Source: Labia minor (lineage: Eukaryota > Arthropoda > Insecta > Dermaptera > Spongiphoridae). Taken from it: a stretch of DNA of 64,000 nt. This document shows positions 39,101 through 53,500 of this stretch, piece by piece. Both the position numbers and the translations under genes were made by a program. The stretch is taken from NCBI GenBank assembly GCA_963082975.1, contig OY720350.1:12122910-12186909 (forward strand), read 5' to 3'. The notes below the pieces were generated by a model. That model saw nothing but the letters and a program-made list of their open reading frames with translations, made no database searches and was not told where the DNA came from. Each line of letters opens with the position of its first letter. The stretch's first letter is position 1.

Positions 39101-40839
39101 ATATTTCTGATGAATAATTATTTTTTATGCCGAAAATCTAGGGTCATCCTACGATGACCTTTCATAATTTTTTCGGTAAAATTAAAAAATGAAATTTTTA
39201 AAAATAAATAATAAATTCGTTCATTTTACATCATAAAAATATTAAAAAATATATTATTCATATTTCTTAGTAAAAATTATTTTTTTATGCCGAAAACCTA
39301 GGGTCATCCTCCGATGACCTTTCATAATTTTTACGGTAAGATTAAAAAATGAAATGTTTTAAAAAAAATAATAAATTCGTTCATTTTACATCATAAAAAT
39401 ATTAAAAAAATATATTATTCATATTTATTACTAAAAATTATTTTTTTATGCCGAAAACCTAAGGTCATCCTACGATGACCTTTCATAATTTTTTCGGTAA
39501 AATTAAAAAATGAAATTTTTAAAAATAAATAATAAATTCGTTCATTTTACATCATAAAAATATTAAAAAAATATATTATTCATATTTATAATTAAAAATT
39601 ATTTTTTTATGCCGAAAACCTAGGGTCATCCTACGATGACCTTTCATAATTTTTTCTGTAAAATTAAAAAATGAAATGTTTTAAAAAAAATAATAAATTC
39701 GTTCATTTTACATCATAAAAATATTAAAAAAATATATTATTGATATTTCTGATGAATAATTATTTTTTATGCCGAAAATCTAGGGTCATCCTACGATGAC
39801 CTTTCATAATTTTTTCTGTAAAATTAAAAAATGAAATGTTTTAAAAAAAATAATAAATTCGTTCATTTTACATCATAAAATTATTAAAAAAATATATTAT
39901 TGATATTTCTGATGAATAATTATTTTTTATGCCGAAAATCTAGGGTCATCCTACGATGACCTTTCATAATTTTTTCGGTAAAATTAAAAAATGAAATGTT
40001 TTAAAAAAAATAATAAATTCGTTCATTTTACATTATAAAAATATTAAAAAAATATATTATTCATATTTCTAATTAAAAATTATTTTTTTATGCCGAAAAC
40101 CTAGGGTCATCCTACGATGACCTTTCATAATTTTTTCTGTAAAATTAAAAAATGAAATGTTTTAAAAAAAATAATAAATTCGTTCAATTTACATCATAAA
40201 AATATTAAAAAAATATATTATTCATATTTCTAATTAAAAATTATTTTTTTATGCCGAAAACCTAGGGTCATCCTACGATGACCTTTCATAATTTTTTCGG
40301 TAAAATTAAAAAATGAAATTTTTAAAAATAAATAATAAATTCGTTCATTTTACATCATAAAAATATTAAAAAAATATATTATTCATATTTCTTACTAAAA
40401 ATTATTTTTTTATGCCGAAAACCTAGGGTCATCCTACGATGACCTTTCATAATTTTTAAGGTAAAATTATAAAATGAAATGTTTTAAAAAAAATAATAAA
40501 TTCGTTCATTTTACATCATAAAAATATTAAAAAAATATATTATTGATATTTCTAATTAATAATTATTTTTTTATGCCGAAAACCTAGGGTGATATCCTAC
40601 GATGACCTTTCATAATTTTTTCTGTAAAATTAAAAAATGAAATGTTTTAAAAAAAATAATAAATTCGTTCATTTTACATCATAAAATTATTAAAAAAATA
40701 TATTATTGATATTTCTGATGAATAATTATTTTTTATGCCGAAAATCTAGGGTCATCCTACGATGACCTTTCATAATTTTTTCGGTAAAATTAAAAAATGA
40801 AATGTTTTAAAAAAAATAATAAATTCGTTCATTTTACAT
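35698..40839 (+). repeat. 16-mer higher-order repeat, 2571 bp, two copies
   Basis: Copies are 35698-38268 and 38269-40839. Tags at exactly 2571 bp are cggaaaaatt (35961, 38532), the loop variant cctccgatg (36737, 39308), gttcaattt (near 37614 and 40185) and F (38017, 40588). I saw no base difference between the copies in the parts compared, so this is one of the youngest duplications here. The order begins G-C-D-B and includes a chimeric H-start C monomer (36340-36500 and 38911-39071). Confidence 0.9.
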
Positions 40840-43800
40840 TATAAAAATATTAAAAAAATATATTATTGATATTTCTGATGAATAATTATTTTTTTATGCC
40901 GAAAACCTAGGGTCATCCTACGATGACCTTTCATAATTTTTACGGTAAAATTAAACAATGAAATTTTTAAAAATAAATAATATATTCGTTCATTTTACAT
41001 CATAAAAATATTAAAAAAATATATTATTCATATTTATTACTAAAAATTATTTTTTTATGCCGAAAACCTAAGGTCATCCTACGATGACCTTTCATAATTT
41101 TTTCGGTAAAATTAAAAAATGAAATGTTTAAAAATAAATAATAAATTCGTTCATTTTACATCATAAAAATATTAAAAAAATATATTATTGATATTTCTGA
41201 TGAATAATTATTTTTTATGCCGAAAATCTAGGGTCATCCTACGATGACCTTTCATAATTTTTTCGGTAAAATTAAAAAATGAAATTTTTAAAAATAAATA
41301 ATAAATTCGTTCATTTTACATCATAAAAATATTAAAAAATATATTATTCATATTTCTTAGTAAAAATTATTTTTTTATGTCGAAAACCCAGGGTCATCCT
41401 ACGATGACCTTTCACAATTTTTACGGTAAGATTAAAAAATGAAATGTTTTAAAAAAAATAATAAATTCGTTCATTTTACATCATAAAAATATTAAAAAAA
41501 TATATTATTCATATTTATTACTAAAAATTATTTTTTTATGCCGAAAACCTAAGGTCATCCTACGATGACCTTTCATAATTTTTTCGGTAAAATTAAAAAA
41601 TGAAATTTTTAAAAATAAATAATAAATTCGTTCATTTTACATCATAAAAATATTAAAAAAATATATTATTCATATTTGTAATTAAAAATTATTTTTTTAT
41701 GCCGAAAACCTAGGGTCATCCTACGATGACCTTTCATAATTTTTTCTGTAAAATTTAAAAATGAAATGTTTTAAAAAAAATAATAAATTCGTTCATTTTA
41801 CATCATAAAAATATTAAAAAAATATATTATTGATATTTCTGATGAATAATTATTTTTTATGCCGAAAATCTAGGGTCATCCTACGATGACCTTTCATAAT
41901 TTTTTCTGTAAAATTAAAAAATGAAATGTTTTAAAAAAAATAATAAATTCGTTCATTTTACATCATAAAATTATTAAAAAAATATATTATTGATATTTCT
42001 GATGAATAATTATTTTTTATGCCGAAAATCTAGGGTCATCCTACGATGACCTTTCATAATTTTTTCGGTAAAATTAAAAAATGAAATGTTTTAAAAAAAA
42101 TAATAAATTCGTTCATTTTACATCATAAAAATATTAAAAAAATATATTATTCATATTTATTACTAAAAATTATTTTTTTATGCCGAAAACCTAAGGTCAT
42201 CCTACGATGAACTTTCATAATTTTTTCGGTAAAATTAAAAAATTAAATTTTTAAAAATAAATAATAAATTCGTTCATTTTACTTCATAAAAATAATAAAA
42301 AAATATATTATTGATATTTCTGATGAATAATTATTTTTTATGCCGAAAATCTAGGGTCATCCTACGATGACCTTTCATAATTTTTTCGGTAAAATTAAAA
42401 AATGAAATTTTTAAAAATAAATAATAAATTCGTTCATTTTACATCATAAAAATATTAAAAAATATATTATTCATATTTCTTAGTAAAAATTATTTTTTTA
42501 TGCCGAAAACCTAGGGTCATCCTACGATGACCTTTCATAATTTTTACGGTAAGATTAAAAAATGAAATGTTTTAAAAAAAATAATAAATTCGTTCATTTT
42601 ACATCATAAAAATATTAAAAAAATATATTATTCATATTTATTACTAAAAATTATTTTTTTATGCCGAAAACCTAAGGTCATCCTACGATGACCTTTCATA
42701 ATTTTTTCGGTAAAATTAAAAAATGAAATTTTTAAAAATAAATAATAAATTCGTTCATTTTACATCATAAAAATATTAAAAAAATATATTATTCATATTT
42801 GTAATTAAAAATTATTTTTTTATGCCGAAAACCTAGGGTCATCCTACGATGACCATTCATAATTTTTTCTGTAAAATTAAAAAATGAAATGTTTTAAAAA
42901 AAATAATAAATTCGTTCATTTTACATCATAAAATTATTAAAAAAATATATTATTGATATTTCTGATGAATAATTATTTTTTATGCCGAAAATCTAGGGTC
43001 ATCCTAAGATGACACTTCATAATTTTTTCGGTAAAATTAAAAAATGAAATGTTTTAAAAAAAATAATAAATTCGTTCATTTTACATTATAAAAATATTAA
43101 AAAAATATATTATTGATATTTCTGATGAATAATTATTTTTTTATGCCGAAAACCTAGGGTCATCCTACGATGACCTTTCATAATTTTTACGGTAAGATTA
43201 AAAAATGAAATGTTTTATAAAAAATAATAAATTCGTTCATTTTACATCATAAAAATATTAAAAAAATATATTATTCATATTTATTACTAAAAATTATTTT
43301 TTTATGCCGAAAACCTAAGGTCATCCTACGATGACCTTTCATAATTTTTACGGTAAAATTAAACAATGAAATTTTTAAAAATAAATAATATATTCGTTCA
43401 TTTTACATCATAAAAATATTAAAAAAATATATTATTCATATTTATTACTAAAAATTATTTTTTTATGCCGAAAACCTAAGGTCATCCTACGATGACCTTT
43501 CATAATTTTTTCGGTAAAATTAAAAAATGAAATTTTTAAAAATAAATAATAAATTCGTTCATTTTACATCATAAAAATATTAAAAAAATATATTATTGAT
43601 ATTTCTAATGAATAATTATTTTTTATGCCGAAAATCTAGGGTCATCCTACGATGACCTTTCATAATTTTTTCGGTAAAATTAAAAAATGAAATTTTTAAA
43701 AATAAATAATAAATTCGTTCATTTTACATCATAAAAATATTAAAAAAATATATTATTCATATTTCTAATTAAAAATTATTTTTTTATGCCGAAAACTTAG

Positions 43801-44950
43801 GGTCATCCTACGATGACCTTTCATAATTTTTTCTGTAAAATTAAAAAATGAAATGTTTTAAAAAAAATAATAAATTCGTTCATTTTACATTATAAAATTA
43901 TTAAAAAAATATATTATTGATATTTCTGATGAATAATTATTTTTTATGCCGAAAATCTAGGGTCATCCTAAGATGACCTTTCATAATTTTTTCGGTAAAA
44001 TTAAACAATGAAATTTTTAAAAATAAATAATATATTCGTTCATTTTAAATCATAAAAATATTAAAAAAATATATTATTCATATTTATTACTAAAAATTAT
44101 TTTTTTATGCCGAAAACCTAAGGTCATCCTACGATGACCTTTCATAATTTTTTCGGTAAAATTAAAAATTGAAATTTTTAAAAATAAATAATAAATTCGT
44201 TCATTTTACATCATAAAAATATTAAAAAAATATATTATTGATATTTCTGATGAATAATTATTTTTTATGCCGAAAATCTAGGGTCATCCTACGATGACCT
44301 TTCATAATTTTTTCGGTAAAATTAAAAAATGAAATTTTTAAAAATAAATAATAAATTCGTTCATTTTACATCATAAAAATATTAAAAAATATATTATTCA
44401 TATTTCTTTGTAAAAATTATTTTTTTATGTCGAAAACCCAGGGTCATCCTACGATGACCTTTCACAATTTTTACGGTAAGATTAAAAAATTAAATGTTTT
44501 AAAAAAAATAATAAATTCGTTCATTTTACATCATAAAAATATTAAAAAAATATATTATTCATATTTATTACTAAAAATTATTTTTTTATGCCGAAAACCT
44601 AAGGTCATCCTACGATGACCTTTCATAATTTTTTCGGTAAAATTAAAAAAAGAAATTTTTAAAAATAAATAATAAATTCGTTCATTTTACATCATAAAAA
44701 TATTAAAAAAATATATTATTCATATTTGTAATTAAAAATTATTTTTTTATGCCGAAAACCTAGGGTCATCCTACGATGACCTTTCATAATTTTTTCTGTA
44801 AAATTTAAAAATGAAATGTTTTAAAAAAAATAATAAATTCGTTCATTTTACATCATAAAAATATTAAAAAAATATATTATTGATATTTCTGATGAATAAT
44901 TATTTTTTATGCCGAAAATCTAGGGTCATCCTACGATGACCTTTCATAAT
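39714..44950 (+). repeat. 5.1-kb segmental duplication, right copy
   Basis: This is the partner of 24447-29530. It contains one additional monomer-length unit near 43190-43360, created at a chimeric tB2/G monomer (43087-43247). Its first kilobase overlaps the second copy of the 2571-bp repeat, whose first copy also shares these tags (F at 38017 is 12696 bp from 25321). The segment was thus present before the 2571-bp tandem duplication or was copied into it. Confidence 0.8.
43087..43247 (+). repeat. Chimeric monomer, tB2 left half with G right half
   Basis: It starts tataaaa with the B zone and cctaggg of tB2, then has ggtaagattaaaaaatg and tgttttataaaaaat of the second G subtype instead of ggtaaaattaaacaatg. 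It marks the place where the right copy of the 5.1-kb duplication gained one monomer. Confidence 0.8.
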
Positions 44951-46137
44951 TTTTTCTGTAAAATTAAAAAATGAAATGTTTTAAAAAAAATAATAAATTC
45001 GTTTATTTTACATCATAAAATTATTAAAAAAATATATTATTGATATTTCTGATGAATAATTATTTTTTATGCCGAAAATCTAGGGTCATCCTACGATGAC
45101 CTTTCATAATTTTTTCGGTAAAATTAAAAAATGAAATGTTTTAAAAAAAATAATAAATTCGTTCATTTTACATCATAAAAATATTAAAAAAATATATTAT
45201 TCATATTTATTACTAAAAATTATTTTTTTATGCCGAAAACCTAAGGTCATCCTACGATGACCTTTCATAATTTTTTCGGTAAAATTAAAAAATGAAATTT
45301 TTAAAAATAAATAATAAATTCGTTCATTTTACATTATAAAAATATTAAAAAAATATATTATTGATATTTCTGATGAATAATTATTTTTTTATGCCGAAAA
45401 CCTAGGGTCATCCTACGATGACCTTTCATAATTTTTACGGTAAAATTAAACAATGAAATTTTTAAAAATAAATAATATATTCGTTCATTTTACATCATAA
45501 AAATATTAAAAAAATATATTATTCATATTTATTACTAAAAATTATTTTTTTATGCCGAAAACCTAAGGTCATCCTACGATGACCTTTCATAATTTTTTCG
45601 GTAAAATTAAAAAATGAAATTTTTAAAAATAAATAATAAATTCGTTCATTTTACATCATAAAAATATTAAAAAAATATATTATTGATATTTCTAATGAAT
45701 AATTATTTTTTATGCCGAAAATCTAGGGTCATCCTACGATGACCTTTCATAATTTTTTCGGTAAAATTAAACAATGAAATTTTTAAAAATAAATAATATA
45801 TTCGTTCATTTTAAATCATAAAAATATTAAAAAAATATATTATTCATATTTATTACTAAAAATTATTTTTTTATGCCGAAAACCTAAGGTCATCCTACGA
45901 TGACCTTTCATAATTTTTTCGGTAAAATTAAAAAATGAAATTTTTAAAAATAAATAATAAATTCGTTCATTTTACATCATAAAAATATTAAAAAAATATA
46001 TTATTGATATTTCTGATGAATAATTATTTTTTATGCCGAAAATCTAGGGTCATCCTACGATGACCTTTCATAATTTTTTCGGTAAAATTAAAAAATGAAA
46101 TTTTTAAAAATAAATAATAAATTCGTTCATTTTACAT

Positions 46138-49100
46138 CATAAAAATATTAAAAAATATATTATTCATATTTCTTTGTAAAAATTATTTTTTTATGTCGAA
46201 AACCCAGGGTCATCCTACGATGACCTTTCACAATTTTTACGGTAAGATTAAAAAATGAAATGTTTTAAAAAAAATAATAAATTCGTTCATTTTACATCAT
46301 AAAAATATTAAAAAAATATATTATTCATATTTATTACTAAAAATTATTTTTTTATGCCGAAAACCTAAGGTCAACCTACGATGACCTTTCATAATTTTTT
46401 CGGTAAAATTAAAAAATGAAATTTTTAAAAATAAATAATAAATTCGTTCATTTTACATCATAAAAATATTAAAAAAATATATTATTCATATTTGTAATTA
46501 AAAATTATTTTTTTATGCCGAAAACCTAGGGTCATCCTACGATGACCTTTCATAATTTTTTCTGTAAAATTTAAAAATGAAATGTTTTAAAAAAAATAAT
46601 AAATTCGTTCATTTTACATCATAAAAATATTAAAAAAATATATTATTGATATTTCTGATGAATAATTATTTTTTATGCCGAAAATCTAGGGTCATCCTAC
46701 GATGACCTTTCATAATTTTTTCGGTAAAATTAAAAAATGAAATGTTTTAAAAAAAATAATAAATTCGTTCATTTTACATCATAAAAATATTAAAAAAATA
46801 TATTATTCATATTTATTACTAAAAATTATTTTTTTATGCCGAAAACCTAAGGTCATCCTACGATGACCTTTCATAATTTTTTCGGTAAAATTAAAAAATG
46901 AAATTTTTAAAAATAAATAATAAATTCGTTCATTTTACATTATAAAAATATTAAAAAAATATATTATTGATATTTCTGATGAATAATTATTTTTTTATGC
47001 CGAAAACCTAGGGTCATCCTACGATGACCTTTCATAATTTTTACGGTAAAATTAAACAATGAAATTTTTAAAAATAAATAATATATTCGTTCATTTTACA
47101 TCATAAAAATATTAAAAAAATATATTATTCATATTTATTACTAAAAATTATTTTTTTATGCCGAAAACCTAAGGTCATCCTACGATGACCTTTCATAATT
47201 TTTTCGGTAAAATTAAAAAATTAAATTTTTAAAAATAAATAATAAATTCGTTCATTTTACATCATAAAAATATTAAAAAAATATATTATTGATATTTCTG
47301 ATGAATAATTATTTTTTATGCCGAAAATCTAGGGTCATCCTACGATGACCTTTCATAATTTTTTCGGTAAAATTAAAAAATGAAATTTTTAAAAATAAAT
47401 AATATATTCGTTCATTTTACATCATAAAAATATTAAAAAATATATTATTCATATTTCTTAGTAAAAATTATTTTTTTATGCCGAAAACCTAGGGTCATCC
47501 TACGATGACCTTTCATAATTTTTACGGTAAGATTAAAAAATGAAATGTTTTATAAAAAATAATAAATTCGTTCATTTTACATCATAAAAATATTAAAAAA
47601 ATATATTATTCATATTTATTACTAAAAATTATTTTTTTATGCCGAAAACCTAAGGTCATCCTACGATGACCTTTCATAATTTTTTCGGTAAAATTAAAAA
47701 ATGAAATTTTTAAAAATAAATAATAAATTCGTTCATTTTACATCATAAAAATATTAAAAAAATATATTATTCATATTTGTAATTAAAAATTATTTTTTTA
47801 TGCCGAAAACCTAGGGTCATCCTACGATGACCTTTCAGAATTTTTTCTGTAAAATTAAAAAATGAAATGTTTTAAAAAAAATAATAAATTCGTTCATTTT
47901 ACATCATAAAATTATTAAAAAAATATATTATTGATATTTCTTATGAATAATTATTTTTTATGCCGAAAATCTAGGGTCATCCTACGATGACACTTCATAA
48001 TTTTTTCGGTAAAATTAAAAAATGAAATGTTTTAAAAAAAATAATAAATTCGTTCATTTTACATTATAAAAATATTAAAAAAATATATTATTCATATTTA
48101 TTACTAAAAATTATTTTTTTATGCCGAAAACCTAAGGTCATCCTACGATGACCTTTCATAATTTTTTCGGTAAAATTAAAAAATGAAATTTTTAAAAATA
48201 AATAATAAATTCGTTCATTTTACATCATAAAAATATTAAAAAAATATATTATTGATATTTCTGATGAATAATTATTTTTTATGCCGAAAATCTAGGGTCA
48301 TCCTACGATGACCTTTCATAATTTTTTCGGTAAAATTAAAAAATGAAATTTTTAAAAATAAATAATAAATTCGTTCATTTTACATCATAAAAATATTAAA
48401 AAATATATTATTCATATTTCTTTGTAAAAATTATTTTTTTATGTCGAAAACCCAGGGTCATCCTACGATGACCTTTCACAATTTTTACGGTAAGATTAAA
48501 AAATGAAATGTTTTAAAAAAAATAATAAATTCGTTCATTTTACATCATAAAAATATTAAAAAAATATATTATTCATATTTATTACTAAAAATTATTTTTT
48601 TATGCCGAAAACCTAAGGTCAACCTACGATGACCTTTCATAATTTTTTCGGTAAAATTAAAAAATGAAATTTTTAAAAATAAATAATAAATTCGTTCATT
48701 TTACATCATAAAAATATTAAAAAAATATATTATTCATATTTGTAATTAAAAATTATTTTTTTATGCCGAAAACCTAGGGTCATCCTACGATGACCTTTCA
48801 TAATTTTTTCTGTAAAATTTAAAAATGAAATGGTTTAAAAAAAATAATAAATTCGTTCATTTTACATCATAAAAATATTAAAAAAATATATTATTGATAT
48901 TTCTGATGAATAATTATTTTTTATGCCGAAAATCTAGGGTCATCCTACGATGACCTTTCATAATTTTTTCGGTAAAATTAAAAAATGAAATGTTTTAAAA
49001 AAAATAATAAATTCGTTCATTTTACATCATAAAAATATTAAAAAAATATATTATTCATATTTATTACTAAAAATTATTTTTTTATGCCGAAAACCTAAGG

Positions 49101-49510
49101 TCATCCTACGATGACCTTTCATAATTTTTTCGGTAAAATTAAAAAATGAAATTTTTAAAAATAAATAATAAATTCGTTCATTTTACATTATAAAAATATT
49201 AAAAAAATATATTATTGATATTTCTGATGAATAATTATTTTTTTATGCCGAAAACCTAGGGTCATCCTACGATGACCTTTCATAATTTTTACGGTAAAAT
49301 TAAACAATGAAATTTTTAAAAATAAATAATATATTCGTTCATTTTACATCATAAAAATATTAAAAAAATATATTATTCATATTTATTACTAAAAATTATT
49401 TTTTTATGCCGAAAACCTAAGGTCATCCTACGATGACCTTTCATAATTTTTTCGGTAAAATTAAAAAATTAAATTTTTAAAAATAAATAATAAATTCGTT
49501 CATTTTACAT
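46138..49510 (+). repeat. 14-monomer-offset repeat, 2248 bp
   Basis: The sequence 46138 to about 47270 recurs at 48386 to about 49510. Tags at 2248 bp are gtcgaaaaccca with ctttgt (46195, 48443) and tcaacctacg (46371, 48619). The shared order is G-C-D-B-C-tB2-C. After that the left copy continues with B-G while the right goes directly to G, so the unit boundaries have shifted by one monomer. Confidence 0.8.
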
Positions 49511-50473
49511 CATAAAAATATTAAAAAATATATTATTCATATTTCTTAGTAAAAATTATTTTTTTATGCCGAAAACCTAGGGTCATCCTACGATGACCTT
49601 TCATAATTTTTACGGTAAGATTAAAAAATGAAATGTTTTATAAAAAATAATAAATTCGTTCATTTTACATCATAAAAATATTAAAAAAATATATTATTCA
49701 TATTTATTACTAAAAATTATTTTTTTATGCCGAAAACCTAAGGTCATCCTACGATGACCTTTCATAATTTTTTCGGTAAAATTAAAAAATGAAATTTTTA
49801 AAAATAAATAATAAATTCGTTCATTTTACATCATAAAAATATTAAAAAAATATATTATTCATATTTGTAATTAAAAATTATTTTTTTATGCCGAAAACCT
49901 AGGGTCATCCTACGATGACCTTTCATAATTTTTTCTGTAAAATTAAAAAATGAAATGTTTTAAAAAAAATAATAAATTCGTTCATTTTACATCATAAAAA
50001 TATTAAAAAAATATATTATTGATATTTCTGATGAATAATTATTTTTTATGCCGAAAATCTAGGGTCATCCTACGATGACCTTTCATAATTTTTTCTGTAA
50101 AATTAAAAAATGAAATGTTTTAAAAAAAATAATAAATTCGTTCATTTTACATCATAAAATTATTAAAAAAATATATTATTGATATTTCTGATGAATAATT
50201 ATTTTTTATGCCGAAAATCTAGGGTCATCCTACGATGACACTTCATAATTTTTTCGGTAAAATTAAAAAATGAAATGTTTTAAAAAAAATAATAAATTCG
50301 TTCATTTTACATTATAAAAATATTAAAAAAATATATTATTGATATTTCTGATGAATAATTATTTTTTTATGCCGAAAACCTAGGGTCATCCTACGATGAC
50401 CTTTCATAATTTTTACGGTAAAATTAAACAATGAAATTTTTAAAAATAAATAATATATTCGTTCATTTTACAT

Positions 50474-50588
50474 CATAAAAATATTAAAAAAATATATTAT
50501 TCATCCTACGATGACCTTTCACAATTTTTACGGTAAGATTAAAAAATGAAATGTTTTAAAAAAAATAATAAATTCGTTCATTTTACAT
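50474..50588 (+). repeat. Truncated 115-bp monomer with TCAT junction
   Basis: The sequence runs atatattattcat directly into cctacgatgacc, so about 46 bp covering the variable zone, atgccgaaaa and the left dyad arm are missing. The flanking intact monomer has TCAT both at ttattcat and at ggtcat, so the deletion joins two copies of a 4-base match. The right part continues as a G monomer (ttcacaattt, ggtaagatt). An identical junction is at 56559. Confidence 0.9.
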
Positions 50589-53500
50589 CATAAAAATATT
50601 AAAAAAATATATTATTCATATTTATTACTAAAAATTATTTTTTTATGCCGAAAACCTAAGGTCATCCTACGATGACCTTTCATAATTTTTTCGGTAAAAT
50701 TAAAAAAAGAAATTTTTAAAAATAAATAATAAATTCGTTCATTTTACATCATAAAAATATTAAAAAAATATATTATTCATATTTGTAATTAAAAATTATT
50801 TTTTTATGCCGAAAACCTAGGGTCATCCTACGATGACCTTTCATAATTTTTTCTGTAAAATTTAAAAATGAAATGTTTTAAAAAAAATAATAAATTCGTT
50901 CATTTTACATCATAAAAATATTAAAAAAATATATTATTGATATTTCTGATGAATAATTATTTTTTATGCCGAAAATCTAGGGTCATCCTACGATGACCTT
51001 TCATAATTTTTTCTGTAAAATTAAAAAATGAAATGTTTTAAAAAAAATAATAAATTCGTTTATTTTACATCATAAAATTATTAAAAAAATATATTATTGA
51101 TATTTCTGATGAATAATTATTTTTTATGCCGAAAATCTAGGGTCATCCTACGATGACCTTTCATAATTTTTTCGGTAAAATTAAAAAATGAAATGTTTTA
51201 AAAAAAATAATAAATTCGTTCATTTTACATCATAAAAATATTAAAAAAATATATTATTCATATTTATTACTAAAAATTATTTTTTTATGCCGAAAACCTA
51301 AGGTCATCCTACGATGACCTTTCATAATTTTTTCGGTAAAATTAAAAAATGAAATTTTTAAAAATAAATAATAAATTCGTTCATTTTACATTATAAAAAT
51401 ATTAAAAAAATATATTATTGATATTTCTGATGAATAATTATTTTTTTATGCCGAAAACCTAGGGTCATCCTACGATGACCTTTCATAATTTTTACGGTAA
51501 AATTAAACAATGAAATTTTTAAAAATAAATAATATATTCGTTCATTTTACATCATAAAAATATTAAAAAAATATATTATTCATATTTATTACTAAAAATT
51601 ATTTTTTTATGCCGAAAACCTAAGGTCATCCTACGATGACCTTTCATAATTTTTTCGGTAAAATTAAAAAATGAAATTTTTAAAAATAAATAATAAATTC
51701 GTTCATTTTACATCATAAAAATATTAAAAAAATATATTATTGATATTTCTAATGAATAATTATTTTTTATGCCGAAAATCTAGGGTCATCCTACGATGAC
51801 CTTTCATAATTTTTTCGGTAAAATTAAACAATGAAATTTTTAAAAATAAATAATATATTCGTTCATTTTAAATCATAAAAATATTAAAAAAATATATTAT
51901 TCATATTTATTACTAAAAATTATTTTTTTATGCCGAAAACCTAAGGTCATCCTACGATGACCTTTCATAATTTTTTCGGTAAAATTAAAAAATGAAATTT
52001 TTAAAAATAAATAATAAATTCGTTCATTTTACATCATAAAAATATTAAAAAAATATATTATTGATATTTCTGATGAATAATTATTTTTTATGCCGAAAAT
52101 CTAGGGTCATCCTACGATGACCTTTCATAATTTTTTCGGTAAAATTAAAAAATGAAATTTTTAAAAATAAATAATAAATTCGTTCATTTTACATCATAAA
52201 AATATTAAAAAAATATATTATTCATATTTGTAATTAAAAATTATTTTTTTATGCCGAAAACCTAGGGTCATCCTACGATGACCTTTCATAATTTTTTCTG
52301 TAAAATTAAAAAATGAAATGTTTTAAAAAAAATAATAAATTCGTTCATTTTACATCATAAAAATATTAAAAAAATATATTATTGATATTTCTGATGAATA
52401 ATTATTTTTTATGCCGAAAATCTAGGGTCATCCTACGATCACCTTTCATAATTTTTTCTGTAAAATTAAAAAATGAAATGTTTTAAAAAAAATAATAAAT
52501 TCGTTCATTTTACATCATAAAATTATTAAAAAAATATATTATTGATATTTCTGATGAATAATTATTTTTTATGCCGAAAATCTAGGGTCATCCTACGATG
52601 ACACTTCATAATTTTTTCGGTAAAATTAAAAAATGAAATGTTTTAAAAAAAATAATAAATTCGTTCATTTACATTATAAAAATATTAAAAAAATATATTA
52701 TTGATATTTCTGATGAATAATTATTTTTTTATGCCGAAAACCTAGGGTCATCCTACGATGACCTTTCATAATTTTTACGGTAAAATTAAACAATGAAATT
52801 TTTAAAAATAAATAATATATTCGTTCATTTTACATCATAAAAATATTAAAAAAATATATTATTCATATTTCTAATTAAAAATTATTTTTTTATGCCGAAA
52901 ACTTAGGGTCATCCTACGATGACCTTTCATAATTTTTTCTGTAAAATTAAAAAATGAAATGTTTTAAAAAAAATAATAAATTCGTTCATTTTACATCATA
53001 AAATTATTAAAAAAATATATTATTGATATTTCTGATGAATAATTATTTTTTATGCCGAAAATCTAGCGTCATCCTACGATGACCTTTCATAATTTTTTCG
53101 GTAAAATTAAACAATGAAATTTTTAAAAATAAATAATATATTCGTTCATTTTAAATCATAAAAATATTAAAAAAATATATTATTCATATTTATTACTAAA
53201 AATTATTTTTTTATGCCGAAAACCTAAGGTCATCCTACGATGACCTTTCATAATTTTTTCGGTAAAATTAAAAAATGAAATTTTTAAAAATAAATAATAA
53301 ATTCGTTCATTTTACATTATAAAAATATTAAAAAAATATATTATTCATATTTGTAATTAAAAATTATTTTTTTATGCCGAAAACCTAGGGTCATCCTACG
53401 ATGACCTTTCATAATTTTTTCTGTAAAATTAAAAAATGAAATGTTTTAAAAAAAATAATAAATTCGTTCATTTTACATTATAAAAATATTAAAAAAATAT

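Noticed and set aside
44427..44618. Open reading frame of 63 codons on the + strand
   Set aside because: It lies in ordinary G and C monomers and opens only because base changes, such as aaaaaattaaatg, alter local stops. It is Lys/Ile/Asn-rich low-complexity translation, has no counterpart in the many nearly identical monomers and no recognisable domain.
50474..50588. Assembly join as the cause of the short monomer
   Set aside because: The identical junction recurs 6058 bp downstream within matching flanks, and a TCAT microhomology explains it, so a true deletion is more likely. A false duplication of the whole unit is not excluded.
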